14,793 bases of DNA, taken from the NCBI GenBank assembly GCA_905201285.1, contig CAJKNM010000035.1:1-14793 (forward strand). Direction: 5' to 3'. The notes under the pieces are model-generated. The model was not told the DNA's origin and ran no database searches. It worked only from the letters and a program-made list of their open reading frames with translations. Positions within the stretch are counted from its first letter, which is position 1. Each line of letters opens with the position of its first letter. Positions 1 through 8,239 of the stretch are shown here, piece by piece. The position numbers and the translations under genes were made by a program. Source of the DNA: an uncultured Eubacteriales bacterium (GTDB lineage: Bacteria; Bacillota; Clostridia; Monoglobales; Monoglobaceae).

Positions 1-2
1 AA

Positions 3-2642
3 ACAAATGCTGAGCTTTCACGGCGTGCCGCGAGAGAAAGCGCGGTTCTGATGAAAAATGATAACAATGCCTTGCCTATTAAACAAGGCGGAACGGTCGC
101 CTTGTTCGGAGCGGGACAGATTAAATACATTAAAGGCGGCGGGGGTTCAGGCGATGTTAATGTTAAGCACACCGTGAACATTCTTGAGGGAATGAAAAAT
201 AAAGAAAAGGAAAAAAAGGTGACTCTTAACACTGATATATCAAGCCTCTATGAAAAGAATCCGAATGTGCAGATCACTCAGGAACAGGTAAAAGCTGCGG
301 CGAAAACTTCCGATACAGCAATCATGGTGATCAGCCGCGGCTCATATGAGGGCGGAGACAGGGTTAACGGAAAGGGAGACTATTTATTAAGCGACGGCGA
401 AACTAATCTTATAAGTATGATATGCAATGCAGGCTTTAAAAAAGTTGTTGTCCTTCTTAATGTTGTCGGAGTCATAGATATGAACTGGGTGAATGATAAT
501 AAGATAGACGCGGTTTTAAATATATGGTGCGCAGGTATGGAGGGCGGTGACGCAGCGGCGGACTTGCTCTGCGGAGATGTGAATCCCTCGGGAAAGCTTA
601 CCGATACATGGGCAAAAAGCTATGAGGATTATCCGTCCTCTAAAACTTTTAATGAAAGTGAAGATTATATTAATCATGAAGAAGATATTTATGTTGGATA
701 TAGGTATTTTGAAACCTTTGATTCTAACTACTCAAAGGTGGCGTACCCGTTCGGCTTCGGTCTTTCATATACAAGCTTTAATATTTCGAATGTACAGGTG
801 AAGGAAGAAGGCGGTAATATTTCGGTGACGGCGACGGTTACGAACACGGGAAGCATTCCGGGACGTGAGGTTGTTCAGACGTATTTTTCCTCACCCCAAA
901 GGGGCACCGACGCTAAGCTGAGTAAGGCCTCAAAGGAGCTTGCCGCATGGAAGAAAACAAAGCTTCTCAAACAAAATGAAAGCGAAACGGTTATTATGTC
1001 GTTCCCGATTTCCGATATGGCGAGCTATGACGACACGGGCGTTACCGGACATAAATCGGCATATGTGCTTGAAAAGGGCGACTATAATGTATATGTCGGA
1101 AATTCGGTAAAAAATGCGGGTGAAAGCGGAATAAAATATACGCACACAGAAGGTGAACTTAGGGTCACGGAAACGCTTACACAGCAGAGTGCGCCGACTT
1201 CAGAAATGAAACGTCTTTTGGCGGACGGAACCTATGAAACGCTTACGCCGCAGGGAGAAAGTGTGGATAACACCCCATCAACCGAGACCGCATCCAAAGA
1301 AACGGAAAGCAGTGAAAGCAGCGCTAAAAAAGTAACGCTTAAGGATGTATATTATAATAATGCGACAATGGAACAGCTTGTCAATGAGCTTAGCGATGGT
1401 GAACTTGTACATCTTTCCGGCGGACATGCTGGAAAAGCGACAGGTTCAATCGGCGGACTTTATGATTATGACATTCCGGATACACAGACCGCCGACGGCC
1501 CTGCCGGAATACGTGCGGATTATGCGACGGCGTGGCCGAGTGAAACGGCGCTTGCAAGCTCATGGGATCCTGAACTGCTTGAAGAAATAGGAAAAGTAAC
1601 AGCAGATGAAGCAATTTCACAGGGTATTGACATATGGCTTGCCCCGGGAATAAACATACACAGAAACCCGCTGTGCGGACGTAACTTTGAATATTATTCC
1701 GAAGATCCGCTTATTTCGGGTAAGATGGCGGTCGCGCTTTCAAAAGGGGTGCAGAGTAAGAAGGTTGCGGTTACCGTTAAGCATTTGGCGGCGAATAACC
1801 GCGAAAGAAACAGAAAAGAGGTTGACAGCCGTATTTCCGAAAGGGCGCTTCGCGAAATCTATTTAAAGGGATTTGAAATTGCTGTTAAAGAAGGCGACCC
1901 GTGGTGCATAATGTCATCCTATAACAAGCTGAACGGAACAGGCACTTCAGAGAGCAGATCTCTTCTTACCAACATTTTGCGGAATGAATGGGGATTTAAG
2001 GGCATGGTGATGTCTGACTGGGGTAATACAAGAGATAAGGTTAAGGAAATTAATGCAGGACAATGTACAAATATGTATGGCGGCAGCAGCGGAGATGTAA
2101 AGAAAGCAATCGAGAATGGTACTATTACTCGTGAGCAGATAAGAAAAAATGTCGGCGAAACATTAAATATGATTATGAAAACAACCGCTATGAACCGTGA
2201 AATACTGAACCCCAAGCCTATTGAATATAAAACAATCAGCGGTACGGATATAACCTATATACACGGCGGCGAGTACAGCAAATCATACGGTGGATTTACT
2301 TCACTTAAATCAGACAGCGACGCTTACAGCGAATCGGCGCTGATTCAGTTCGGAACAAATAAGTGGGTTGAATATGGTGTTAATGTTGAAAAAGCCGGAA
2401 AGTATAGGCTGTATTCAAGAACCGCAGGCTGGGGCAGCAACTTTACATTTAAGCTTGATGACCAAGAGATCGGAAGAACGCCTGTCGAAATGTGGACTGC
2501 GGATTGGGATAAATGGACAACTCTTGCACCGGTAGATGTTCAGCTGACTGAGGGAAAACATATCCTGCGCGTGGAATGCCCATTCGGAAGCTGTAACGTT
2601 AACTGGTTCAGATTTGTGCCGATATCAGAAACGGCGAACTAA
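3..2642 (+). CDS. GH3 beta-glycosidase, reversed domain order, with C-terminal CBM6/35-like module; 5' partial
   Basis: This is a glycoside hydrolase family 3 enzyme, probably a beta-glucosidase or beta-xylosidase. The reading frame is open to the window edge. Codons before the first ATG at 51 encode LSRRAARESAVLMKNDNNALP, the conserved GH3 motif, so the true start lies upstream. Numbered from that ATG: the alpha/beta sandwich domain comes first, with the likely acid/base Glu100 in YEGGDR. A fibronectin-III-like domain follows (about 245-375, PGREVVQTY), then a Ser/Thr/Glu-rich linker (about 376-428). The TIM barrel is at about 435-715, with ADGPAGIR, KHLAANNRE and the nucleophile Asp656 in MSDWG. 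Residues 730-857 look like a CBM6/CBM35 beta-sandwich. Canonical GH3 enzymes have the barrel first. The swapped order is known from ruminal BglA-type enzymes. Any signal peptide would lie outside the window. It is followed closely by the 2658 gene, so the two are probably co-transcribed. Confidence 0.93.
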   Translation, partial: TNAELSRRAARESAVLMKNDNNALPIKQGGTVALFGAGQIKYIKGGGGSGDVNVKHTVNILEGMKNKEKEKKVTLNTDISSLYEKNPNVQITQEQVKAAAKTSDTAIMVISRGSYEGGDRVNGKGDYLLSDGETNLISMICNAGFKKVVVLLNVVGVIDMNWVNDNKIDAVLNIWCAGMEGGDAAADLLCGDVNPSGKLTDTWAKSYEDYPSSKTFNESEDYINHEEDIYVGYRYFETFDSNYSKVAYPFGFGLSYTSFNISNVQVKEEGGNISVTATVTNTGSIPGREVVQTYFSSPQRGTDAKLSKASKELAAWKKTKLLKQNESETVIMSFPISDMASYDDTGVTGHKSAYVLEKGDYNVYVGNSVKNAGESGIKYTHTEGELRVTETLTQQSAPTSEMKRLLADGTYETLTPQGESVDNTPSTETASKETESSESSAKKVTLKDVYYNNATMEQLVNELSDGELVHLSGGHAGKATGSIGGLYDYDIPDTQTADGPAGIRADYATAWPSETALASSWDPELLEEIGKVTADEAISQGIDIWLAPGINIHRNPLCGRNFEYYSEDPLISGKMAVALSKGVQSKKVAVTVKHLAANNRERNRKEVDSRISERALREIYLKGFEIAVKEGDPWCIMSSYNKLNGTGTSESRSLLTNILRNEWGFKGMVMSDWGNTRDKVKEINAGQCTNMYGGSSGDVKKAIENGTITREQIRKNVGETLNMIMKTTAMNREILNPKPIEYKTISGTDITYIHGGEYSKSYGGFTSLKSDSDAYSESALIQFGTNKWVEYGVNVEKAGKYRLYSRTAGWGSNFTFKLDDQEIGRTPVEMWTADWDKWTTLAPVDVQLTEGKHILRVECPFGSCNVNWFRFVPISETAN

Positions 2643-2657
2643 GAATGGAGGATTAAT

Positions 2658-5600
2658 ATGAAAACAAAAAAATTAATTTCAGCCATGCTTGCACTTGGAA
2701 TGGTAATATCATATGTGCCGCAGGTGCTTGCTAAGGATACTCAGACGCCGCAAACCGGCACGGTAATCGGAGCGGACTCGATAAAAGGCTTTAAAAACGG
2801 AGCATATGATACCATTTGCTTCGGCAGCTCTAACGGAAGCTCGATAAAATGGCGCGTTCTTGACACATCGGCGAACAACGGAAATGAAAGTGGATTATTT
2901 GTTTTAAAAGAAAATATCGATGAAAATAAAGCGATGCTTGAAAATTGGACAAAGGAATCGGATAACAAGTGGGAAAACAGCGGAATGAAAGCATATCTTA
3001 ATGGTGACTTTTATAATAACGCTTTCACGCAGACAGAAAAAGGCGGTATCCTTTCCGTTACAAATAACAACGATTCTGTGGTTTCAGTAAATACTGCAAA
3101 GGGAATATACTCGGGGTTTAAATCCGCTTATTTATCCGACGAAAGGGTATTCTTACCTTCGGCGAGCGAGATAACAAACGAAAAATACGGTCTTTCAAGT
3201 GTTGCTGACAGGGTTGCTTATAAATCTGGTGATTCGTCAAAGGCAGATGGCTGGTGGCTTCGCTCAGGAAGCGAATATGACAACAATAACTATGGCTTTG
3301 TAAATGATATGGGGAAAATGACCACCGATCATGAATCATATGAATGGGGAATCCGTCCTGCTATGAATATCAAGAAAAATGATATTTTGATGGCTTCATA
3401 CAAGACCAAGGCCAACGGCGGTAGGGAATGGACCGTGAAGCTGAGAGACACAGGCCGCACGGCGTTTTACGCCGCATCAAGCGGAAAAGACGGTGAAAAA
3501 CTGAAGATTAACTATGTAAATGCCAAATATGGCGAAAATGAATATCTTTCGGCGGCGGTTATAAACAACGGCAATTTGAAGAAATATGAGAGAATCTTAA
3601 ATGTAGATTCCGAAGCTAAGTCAAACGGAATGGCGGAGCTTGATTTATCAAAGCTCAATATAAGCGAAGGTGACAGACTTTATGTGTTTTCCGAACAATA
3701 TAACGGCGAGGATAAGACCGCCTGCATGAGTGATTTACGCGGAATCTCTGTAAATGCCGAAGGGGCATCGTATAAGGTTACCTTACCATCGGGTGCAGGT
3801 TATACAATAGCGGCCGCATCGGGTTTAGGTGAAACGGTAAAAGAAAATGAAACGTACCAGTTTACCGTTACTATAAATAATGGTTATAAAAAGCGGCCTG
3901 ATTTTGCGGTAAAGGCAAACGGCACAAAGCTCAATGAGGAAAATGGACTTTATACAATTTCGAGTATAACCGAAGATCAGACAATAACCGTTGAGGGAGT
4001 TGTCGAAGAAAGCGTAGTTGAACCCGATTTTTATACTGTCACTCTTCCGAGCGGTGACGGATATACGGCGGCGAGCGCAGAAGGCTATGACAACACAAAG
4101 GTTACGCCGGGAAATGATTATAAGTTTACTGTGACCTTTAATGAGGGCTACGCAAAGGGGAAAAACTTTGCAGTAAAAGCAAACGGCGAAAGCCTTGAGG
4201 AAAATAATGGCGTTTATACAATTCAGAGGGTTCATGCAAATCAGACAATAACGGTAGAAGGAATAATCGGAAAAGCCGAGAGCTTTATACCTGAATATGG
4301 TGATAATAAGGGTTGGACGCTGGATGAAAACATCGGCTGGTCAAACGAAACAGGCGCAGACGGAAATCCGATAGGCGTGCAGAGTGATAAGGATAAACAA
4401 GTTCCCGGCTATGCGATTTACAACAAGAGGCTTCTGTCACCCGAGAGCAAATACACGATAGACGCAAAACTTTCGGCGCAGTATAGTGACACCGATCAGG
4501 GCAGCACGCTTTTAATCAATTATTTGTCAGAGAATGATTATATAGGCTTTGAACTTGGAGGAAGCGATGCTCACCCTACAAAGCTCTCTGTGGTTCAAAA
4601 CGGCAAAACTGTTTTTGAAAAAAGCGGAAAAAATGCTTCATCGAATTATTTAGACTTTAACGTTATGCTTGATCCCGTTACAGGGAATATAGAGGTAACA
4701 GAAAAGAAAACCGGAGCGCCAATAATGAAGCTTCAAAATGATTATTTGAAGGTAACAAAACCGGGTAAGGTTGGATTGTATTTGCATAATGACAGCGGAT
4801 GGGGTTATGTTGCGATTAACAGCGTAACCTACGCCTTTTCCGGTAAGTATTCGGAAGCCTTCCATAGTTATGCTGACGGAACTACAAAAATTAACGGACT
4901 GATTCTCGGCGGAAATGGCACACGTGTAATAACAAACGGTTCGAATAAGGGACTGTACTTCGAATGTACCGACGGAAGCAGCGCTAAGCTGAATTTTTCC
5001 GATATTGACGGAGATTACAGATTTAGCTGTGATATGTTGGTTCAATGGGATAACCAGGACAACTATATCTATTTTTATTATAAAAATGCTAACGACTATA
5101 TTAGGCTTAAGGTTTTACCCCCTAAAGAGTCTAACGGAAATAAAAATCAGCTTATGCTTGAAGGAAAGCCAGGAGGTAAAGAATATTCCGGTTTAACCGC
5201 CGATGTTGACTTTGATATTAAAAACAATACGGTTTCATACGATATATACTTAAGCCGTGACGGATATGTAACGGTCTATGCAAATAACAATGCCATTTTC
5301 AAAAACGTTAAAGTTTCCGACAGCGCTTTATCGAGCGGAAACACGGCGATGATAGAAACGAGCTGGAACCCGACCAACATTTATAAGATAGAGCTTGAAA
5401 CAGGCGACTATAAGACCATGCTCGAGGCACGTTCTATAGAGATGTTTAACAACAAAGATATAAAGATAGAAAGCTTTAAGGAGTGCAAGGGCAGTACTGT
5501 TAAGCTTAAAATCACCGATCCGGCGGTGGTTGGGATAGATAAGAGTGGTGTTCTTATTGCGGCATTATACGATGGCGATGTGCTTATCAGCACAGCATTG

Positions 5601-5741
5601 GGTACAATAAGCGAAGACGTTTCCTCGGCAGAGGTTACAATCTCGGTTCCTGAGAATGTCCAAAACCCGAGACTTAATATATTCCCGTGGGAAGATATTA
5701 AAACGCTTAAGCCGATAAGAAATCCGATTAATGTAAACTAA
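2658..5741 (+). CDS. Secreted multidomain protein with DUF6273-like domain and two tandem repeats
   Basis: Function unknown; 1027 residues and exported. Residues 1-25 form a signal peptide: a Lys-rich start, a hydrophobic core and cleavage expected after VLA. Residues about 45-240 resemble DUF6273 of Bacillota surface proteins (IKWRVLD, MKAYLNGDFYNNAF, FLPSASEI, WWLRSGSE, WGIRPAMNI). Residues 372-448 and 459-535 are two similar repeats, each starting Y-x-VTLPSG and ending QTITVEG. Residues about 545-728 and 730-915 read as beta-sandwich domains of the concanavalin or carbohydrate-binding kind (inference from alternating beta pattern and aromatic content). About 925-1027 is a small beta domain. 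No LPXTG, SLH or dockerin motif was seen, so the mode of attachment is unclear. The RBS TGGAGG at 2646-2651 supports the start. The gene lies 15 bases behind the GH3 gene, which suggests a shared glycan-related role. No catalytic motif was recognised. Confidence 0.85.
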   Translation: MKTKKLISAMLALGMVISYVPQVLAKDTQTPQTGTVIGADSIKGFKNGAYDTICFGSSNGSSIKWRVLDTSANNGNESGLFVLKENIDENKAMLENWTKESDNKWENSGMKAYLNGDFYNNAFTQTEKGGILSVTNNNDSVVSVNTAKGIYSGFKSAYLSDERVFLPSASEITNEKYGLSSVADRVAYKSGDSSKADGWWLRSGSEYDNNNYGFVNDMGKMTTDHESYEWGIRPAMNIKKNDILMASYKTKANGGREWTVKLRDTGRTAFYAASSGKDGEKLKINYVNAKYGENEYLSAAVINNGNLKKYERILNVDSEAKSNGMAELDLSKLNISEGDRLYVFSEQYNGEDKTACMSDLRGISVNAEGASYKVTLPSGAGYTIAAASGLGETVKENETYQFTVTINNGYKKRPDFAVKANGTKLNEENGLYTISSITEDQTITVEGVVEESVVEPDFYTVTLPSGDGYTAASAEGYDNTKVTPGNDYKFTVTFNEGYAKGKNFAVKANGESLEENNGVYTIQRVHANQTITVEGIIGKAESFIPEYGDNKGWTLDENIGWSNETGADGNPIGVQSDKDKQVPGYAIYNKRLLSPESKYTIDAKLSAQYSDTDQGSTLLINYLSENDYIGFELGGSDAHPTKLSVVQNGKTVFEKSGKNASSNYLDFNVMLDPVTGNIEVTEKKTGAPIMKLQNDYLKVTKPGKVGLYLHNDSGWGYVAINSVTYAFSGKYSEAFHSYADGTTKINGLILGGNGTRVITNGSNKGLYFECTDGSSAKLNFSDIDGDYRFSCDMLVQWDNQDNYIYFYYKNANDYIRLKVLPPKESNGNKNQLMLEGKPGGKEYSGLTADVDFDIKNNTVSYDIYLSRDGYVTVYANNNAIFKNVKVSDSALSSGNTAMIETSWNPTNIYKIELETGDYKTMLEARSIEMFNNKDIKIESFKECKGSTVKLKITDPAVVGIDKSGVLIAALYDGDVLISTALGTISEDVSSAEVTISVPENVQNPRLNIFPWEDIKTLKPIRNPINVN
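3771..4262 (+). repeat. Two 77-residue protein repeats inside the DUF6273 protein
   Basis: Codons 372-448 (3771-4001) and 459-535 (4032-4262) encode related 77-residue units separated by about ten residues. Shared landmarks are Y-x-VTLPSG-x-GYT, FTVT-x-N-x-GY, FAVKANG, NG-x-YTI and QTITVEG. They resemble the extracellular beta-rich repeat modules common in Bacillota surface proteins and probably act as spacers or binding modules. The DNA of the two units has diverged, so the duplication is old. Confidence 0.8.
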
Positions 5742-5756
5742 CAAACAAAATTATTA

Positions 5757-5801
5757 GGGGCTGTAGTAAAACGATTTTAAAATCGAATTGACTACAGCCC
5801 C
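5757..5801. terminator. Hairpin with perfect 11-bp stem; possible terminator or small inverted-repeat element
   Basis: GGGGCTGTAGT at 5757-5767 pairs perfectly with ACTACAGCCCC at 5791-5801. The 23-base loop contains its own 14-base perfect palindrome (CGATTTTAAAATCG, 5772-5785), so almost the whole element is symmetric. It lies 15 bases after the stop codon of the DUF6273 gene, as expected of a terminator. However, no T-run follows on the plus strand (ATAAACAAAAG). The T-rich side is on the minus strand, where no gene needs it. It also sits 18 bases before the point where the GH31 remnant begins. Confidence 0.6.
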
Positions 5802-5819
5802 ATAAACAAAAGAGATTGA

Positions 5820-6152
5820 CCCCTTGAACTTGTAAAGGCGGCGTTAAAGCTGCACAGCGAATATTCGGAACGGTTTTACACCCTGGCGGCTAACGCTTCA
5901 AAAACGGGCGAGCCGATAGTTCGGCATATGGCATATGTTTTCCCCGACGAGGGATTTGAAACCGAGAATACACAGTTTATGCTCGGAGATGAAATTCTTG
6001 TTGCGCCTGTGCTTGAAAAAGGAGCGGAGGAGAGGACTATTCGTTTGCCGAACGGGAGATGGAGAGAAGGCGGCGGTAATATAGTCGACGGCGGCAGAAG
6101 TATAACCGTAAAGGTGGGTATATCGGATATCCCGCACTTTTTCCGTATTTAA
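5820..6152 (+). pseudogene. C-terminal remnant of a GH31 alpha-glycosidase gene
   Basis: From just after an in-frame TGA (5817-5819) the frame reads 110 codons that match the end of the GH31 catalytic domain and the following beta domain: LHSEYSERFYTLAANASKTG, EPIVRHMAYVFP, then TQFMLGDEILVAPVLEKGA and RTIRLPNGRW, closing at TAA 6150-6152. GH31 enzymes are normally about 600-800 residues with catalytic Asp residues well upstream, and none of that portion is present. The first ATG in this piece, at 5928, is internal to a conserved block and has no ribosome binding site, so it is not a real start. The piece is therefore a 5'-deleted relic, or an assembly join. The next gene begins 39 bases later, as it would in the original operon. 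The family call is strong; activity is not expected. Confidence 0.85.
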
Positions 6153-6180
6153 AAACCGGGAATAGTCATAATAATGAAAC

Positions 6181-6187
6181 GGAGAAG
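6181..6187 (+). promoter_or_regulatory. Ribosome binding site that sets the start at 6192
   Basis: GGAGAAG lies four bases before ATG 6192. An earlier in-frame ATG at 6174 would place this site inside the coding region and has no comparable site of its own, so 6192 is preferred. Confidence 0.7.
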
Positions 6188-6191
6188 AACT

Positions 6192-7685
6192 ATGTATACA
6201 TACAGAGGAATTGAAAAAGAGATTGGAGAAGCGCTCGGCGGCGAGGGAATAAGGACGGTCAGCCTGTCGGATAAGCAGGACTTTGACACTGTGCTGAAAA
6301 ACCCGCATAAGGGGCTGTATCACCATTATTACGATAACAGCCTTGACAAGTATTTATGCGAAAGCGATGAGGAGCTTACTCGGATTAAAGGGCTTACCGT
6401 GTTATATCTGAGGTTTGACTGGTCAGACTTTGAACCCGAGGAGGGTAAGTTTAACCGAGAGCTTACGGATGATATAATAGAGCGGTTCTGCAAGCCGTAT
6501 GGGTATAAATTATCGATTTTGATATGCTGCAAGGAGTCGGGAAAGGGGCAGACATTTGCCACGCCCGGATGGGTTGCGGACGCCGGGGCGAAGGGGTGTT
6601 TCCGCCCTCCGATAGACGTTGCAAACGATAAAATCAGCAGCTTCGGAAAGCCCGGAAAACCCGATTGGGTGAACTGGACGCCGGACTATGGCGACCCGAT
6701 ATTTTTGAAAAAGCTTGAAAATATGCACCGCGCATTTGCGGAGATATACGGCGATTCGCCGTATATCGAGGACGTTGTCGTCGGAAGTATGGGCGACTGG
6801 GGAGAAGGGCACACCTGCTGTTCAGGCAGGGAACGCATACCGATGGACGTGATAAAAAAGCATATAGACATATATGCCCGCTGTTACCCAAACACTCAAA
6901 AAATAATAAATGACGATGTAATAAGATATAATTTCGAGGACGACCCGCAGAGTGAGCGGGAGCTGCTTCAATATTGCATTGACAAAGGCTTTGGAATGAG
7001 GGACGACGGTATCGGCGTAAAGTATTTTGCGGACAAATATCCCGATACCCACACCGTTGCGCGCCCTTGGTATTTTGAAAAGGTATCGCCGCACTACCCG
7101 ACCGTAATTGAGCTTGAACATTATTCCGATATGTTAGAGAGCGGCTGCTGGGAGGGTGAAAACGGCTGTATATCGGGGGCGGACTTTTCACGCGGAGCGC
7201 TTGATCTGATGCACGCATCGTACTTCAGCTTTCACGGATATGCAAGAGATTGGTATGCCGAAAACGCCGAGCTTGCCGATGAGCTTGCGAATAAATGCGG
7301 ATATTGGTATTTTCTCGAATCGGTTTCCGTATCTTGCGAAATACAGAGCGGAGCGGATTTCGAGCTCGGATTTAAGTGGATTAACAGAGGCGTTGCAAGA
7401 GCGTATCACCGTTATTCTCTGAGCGTGCGCTTAGAGGGCGAAAACGGTTCGTTCACCGCCGAGGCGAAAAATTCGGATAACAGAAAATGGCTTCCGTATC
7501 AGACAACAGGTGAGGTTGTGAGCGTTTCAATGCCAAAGCCCGTTCCGAGCGGTGCGTATAAGCTGAAAATTCGGCTTGACTGCACGGAAAACGGAAGAAG
7601 CGTCCCGATAAAGATTGCGCTGAAGAAGGAGTTGCTCGATAGTAATGGATATTACACTGTTGCAGAGAATATATCGGTAGAATAG
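6192..7685 (+). CDS. DUF4832-type TIM-barrel protein, probable glycoside hydrolase
   Basis: 497 residues, no signal peptide, so probably cytoplasmic. The sequence resembles the DUF4832/DUF4874 group, whose N-terminal part is a TIM barrel of the GH clan type and whose C-terminal part is a beta-sandwich. Visible marks are KNPHKGLYHHYY near 36-47, a strand followed by LRFDWSDFEPEEGKFN (73-88), and VVVGSMGDWGEGHT (195-208). Glu205 in the last motif is a reasonable acid/base candidate (inference). From about residue 370 the text GYWYFLESVSVSCEI, FKWINRGVARAYHRYSLSVRL and a closing amphipathic strand pattern fit the C-terminal DUF4832 domain. It follows the GH31 remnant by 39 bases and was probably in the same operon, which suggests work on the same imported glycan. 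Substrate unknown. The alternative is a non-catalytic binding protein, which is less likely given the acidic motif. Confidence 0.72.
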   Translation: MYTYRGIEKEIGEALGGEGIRTVSLSDKQDFDTVLKNPHKGLYHHYYDNSLDKYLCESDEELTRIKGLTVLYLRFDWSDFEPEEGKFNRELTDDIIERFCKPYGYKLSILICCKESGKGQTFATPGWVADAGAKGCFRPPIDVANDKISSFGKPGKPDWVNWTPDYGDPIFLKKLENMHRAFAEIYGDSPYIEDVVVGSMGDWGEGHTCCSGRERIPMDVIKKHIDIYARCYPNTQKIINDDVIRYNFEDDPQSERELLQYCIDKGFGMRDDGIGVKYFADKYPDTHTVARPWYFEKVSPHYPTVIELEHYSDMLESGCWEGENGCISGADFSRGALDLMHASYFSFHGYARDWYAENAELADELANKCGYWYFLESVSVSCEIQSGADFELGFKWINRGVARAYHRYSLSVRLEGENGSFTAEAKNSDNRKWLPYQTTGEVVSVSMPKPVPSGAYKLKIRLDCTENGRSVPIKIALKKELLDSNGYYTVAENISVE

Positions 7686-7764
7686 GAGGAGAATTCCTGT
7701 TAAGAAAAAAAGTGAAATTAAAGTAGCTTCATACCAAACAAATATCCTATGAAAAGCATTTTAG
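7684..7764 (+). other. Orphan ribosome binding site and degraded gene start
   Basis: AGGAGGAG at 7684-7691 overlaps the stop codon of the preceding gene and would be an excellent ribosome binding site. However, no ATG, GTG or TTG opens a lasting frame nearby; the text CTGTTAAGAAAAAAAGTG runs into a stop at once. This looks like the beginning of a lost operon gene whose body has been deleted. The later ATG at 7749 gives only 38 codons with no recognisable content. Confidence 0.3.
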
Positions 7765-8239
7765 ACATCCCATTATTACGCGTTTATGCTTTATTATGCC
7801 GCATTTTGCGTAATTCGGGAAGGCTTTTACACGCCTATGGCGGCAAAGGGCCGGGAACCGTTTGATACATGGAACGCACCGCTTGATGACGGCAGCTATC
7901 TGTATGAAGAATAACGGAACGGCGACACCATAGAAAGGTACATATGTGATGTCCGTATGTATGGTGGTTTTGGCGCTTTGAGGTTAAGCTGACGCCGGAC
8001 AGGGCAATACTGCCTTGCCCGGCGGCTACAGCTTTATTTCCGCACTGGCGGAGGATAACAAACTCGCCGTAAGGTCGCTCGGCATACTTGAAGCAAGGCT
8101 TAAAAAGATGGGCATAAGACCATTGTTCATCACCGGGCACACAGGCTTTACAGATGATTTTGAGTTTGCATTCGCTCATAAAGACAGGCTTTGCTCTTGG
8201 CTCGGTCACTTGTATGAGTATTTATTTAAAATCAAATGA
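7765..8239 (+). pseudogene. Broken C-terminal part of an MBL-fold-like hydrolase
   Basis: Three pieces join into one plausible protein. Frame 1 gives GFYTPMAAKGREPFDTWNAP and DDGSYLYEE up to TAA 7912-7914. It continues in the same frame as RNGDTIERYICDVRMYGGFG then ALRLS to TGA 7990-7992. Skipping one base there leads to DAGQGNTALPGGYSFISALA, then KKMGIRPLFITGHTGFTDDF and EFAFAHKDRLC. So there is one nonsense change and one single-base frameshift. The GHTG block and its setting resemble the C-terminal part of metallo-beta-lactamase-fold hydrolases, but the N-terminal HxHxDH metal site is absent, so the family call is tentative. The front of the gene is missing. The last codons overlap the convergent oxidoreductase gene and are probably not original. 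That the region is a decayed gene is much surer than its identity. Confidence 0.6.

Noticed and set aside
51..53. ATG at 51 as the start of the GH3 gene
   Set aside because: The codons before it continue the conserved GH3 motif without a stop to the window edge, and no ribosome binding site precedes it. The gene is cut by the edge.
3825..4235. 136-codon minus-strand frame within the DUF6273 gene
   Set aside because: It is antisense to the repeat region of a real gene, with cysteine- and isoleucine-rich text and no family motif.
5928..6152. A 74-codon intact small gene
   Set aside because: GH31 homology continues upstream of its ATG to 5820, so it is part of the relic, not a separate gene.
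6174..6191. ATG at 6174 as the start of the DUF4832 gene
   Set aside because: The good ribosome binding site GGAGAAG falls inside that extension and fits ATG 6192 instead.
6634..7218. Long minus-strand open frames within the DUF4832 gene (up to 194 codons)
   Set aside because: They lie wholly inside a well-supported gene on the other strand, have no ribosome binding site and show arginine/proline-rich composition typical of antisense shadow frames.
8015..8239. A 74-codon small gene beginning with TTG
   Set aside because: It is one frame of the broken hydrolase, continuous in meaning with the other frame before 7990, and has no ribosome binding site.
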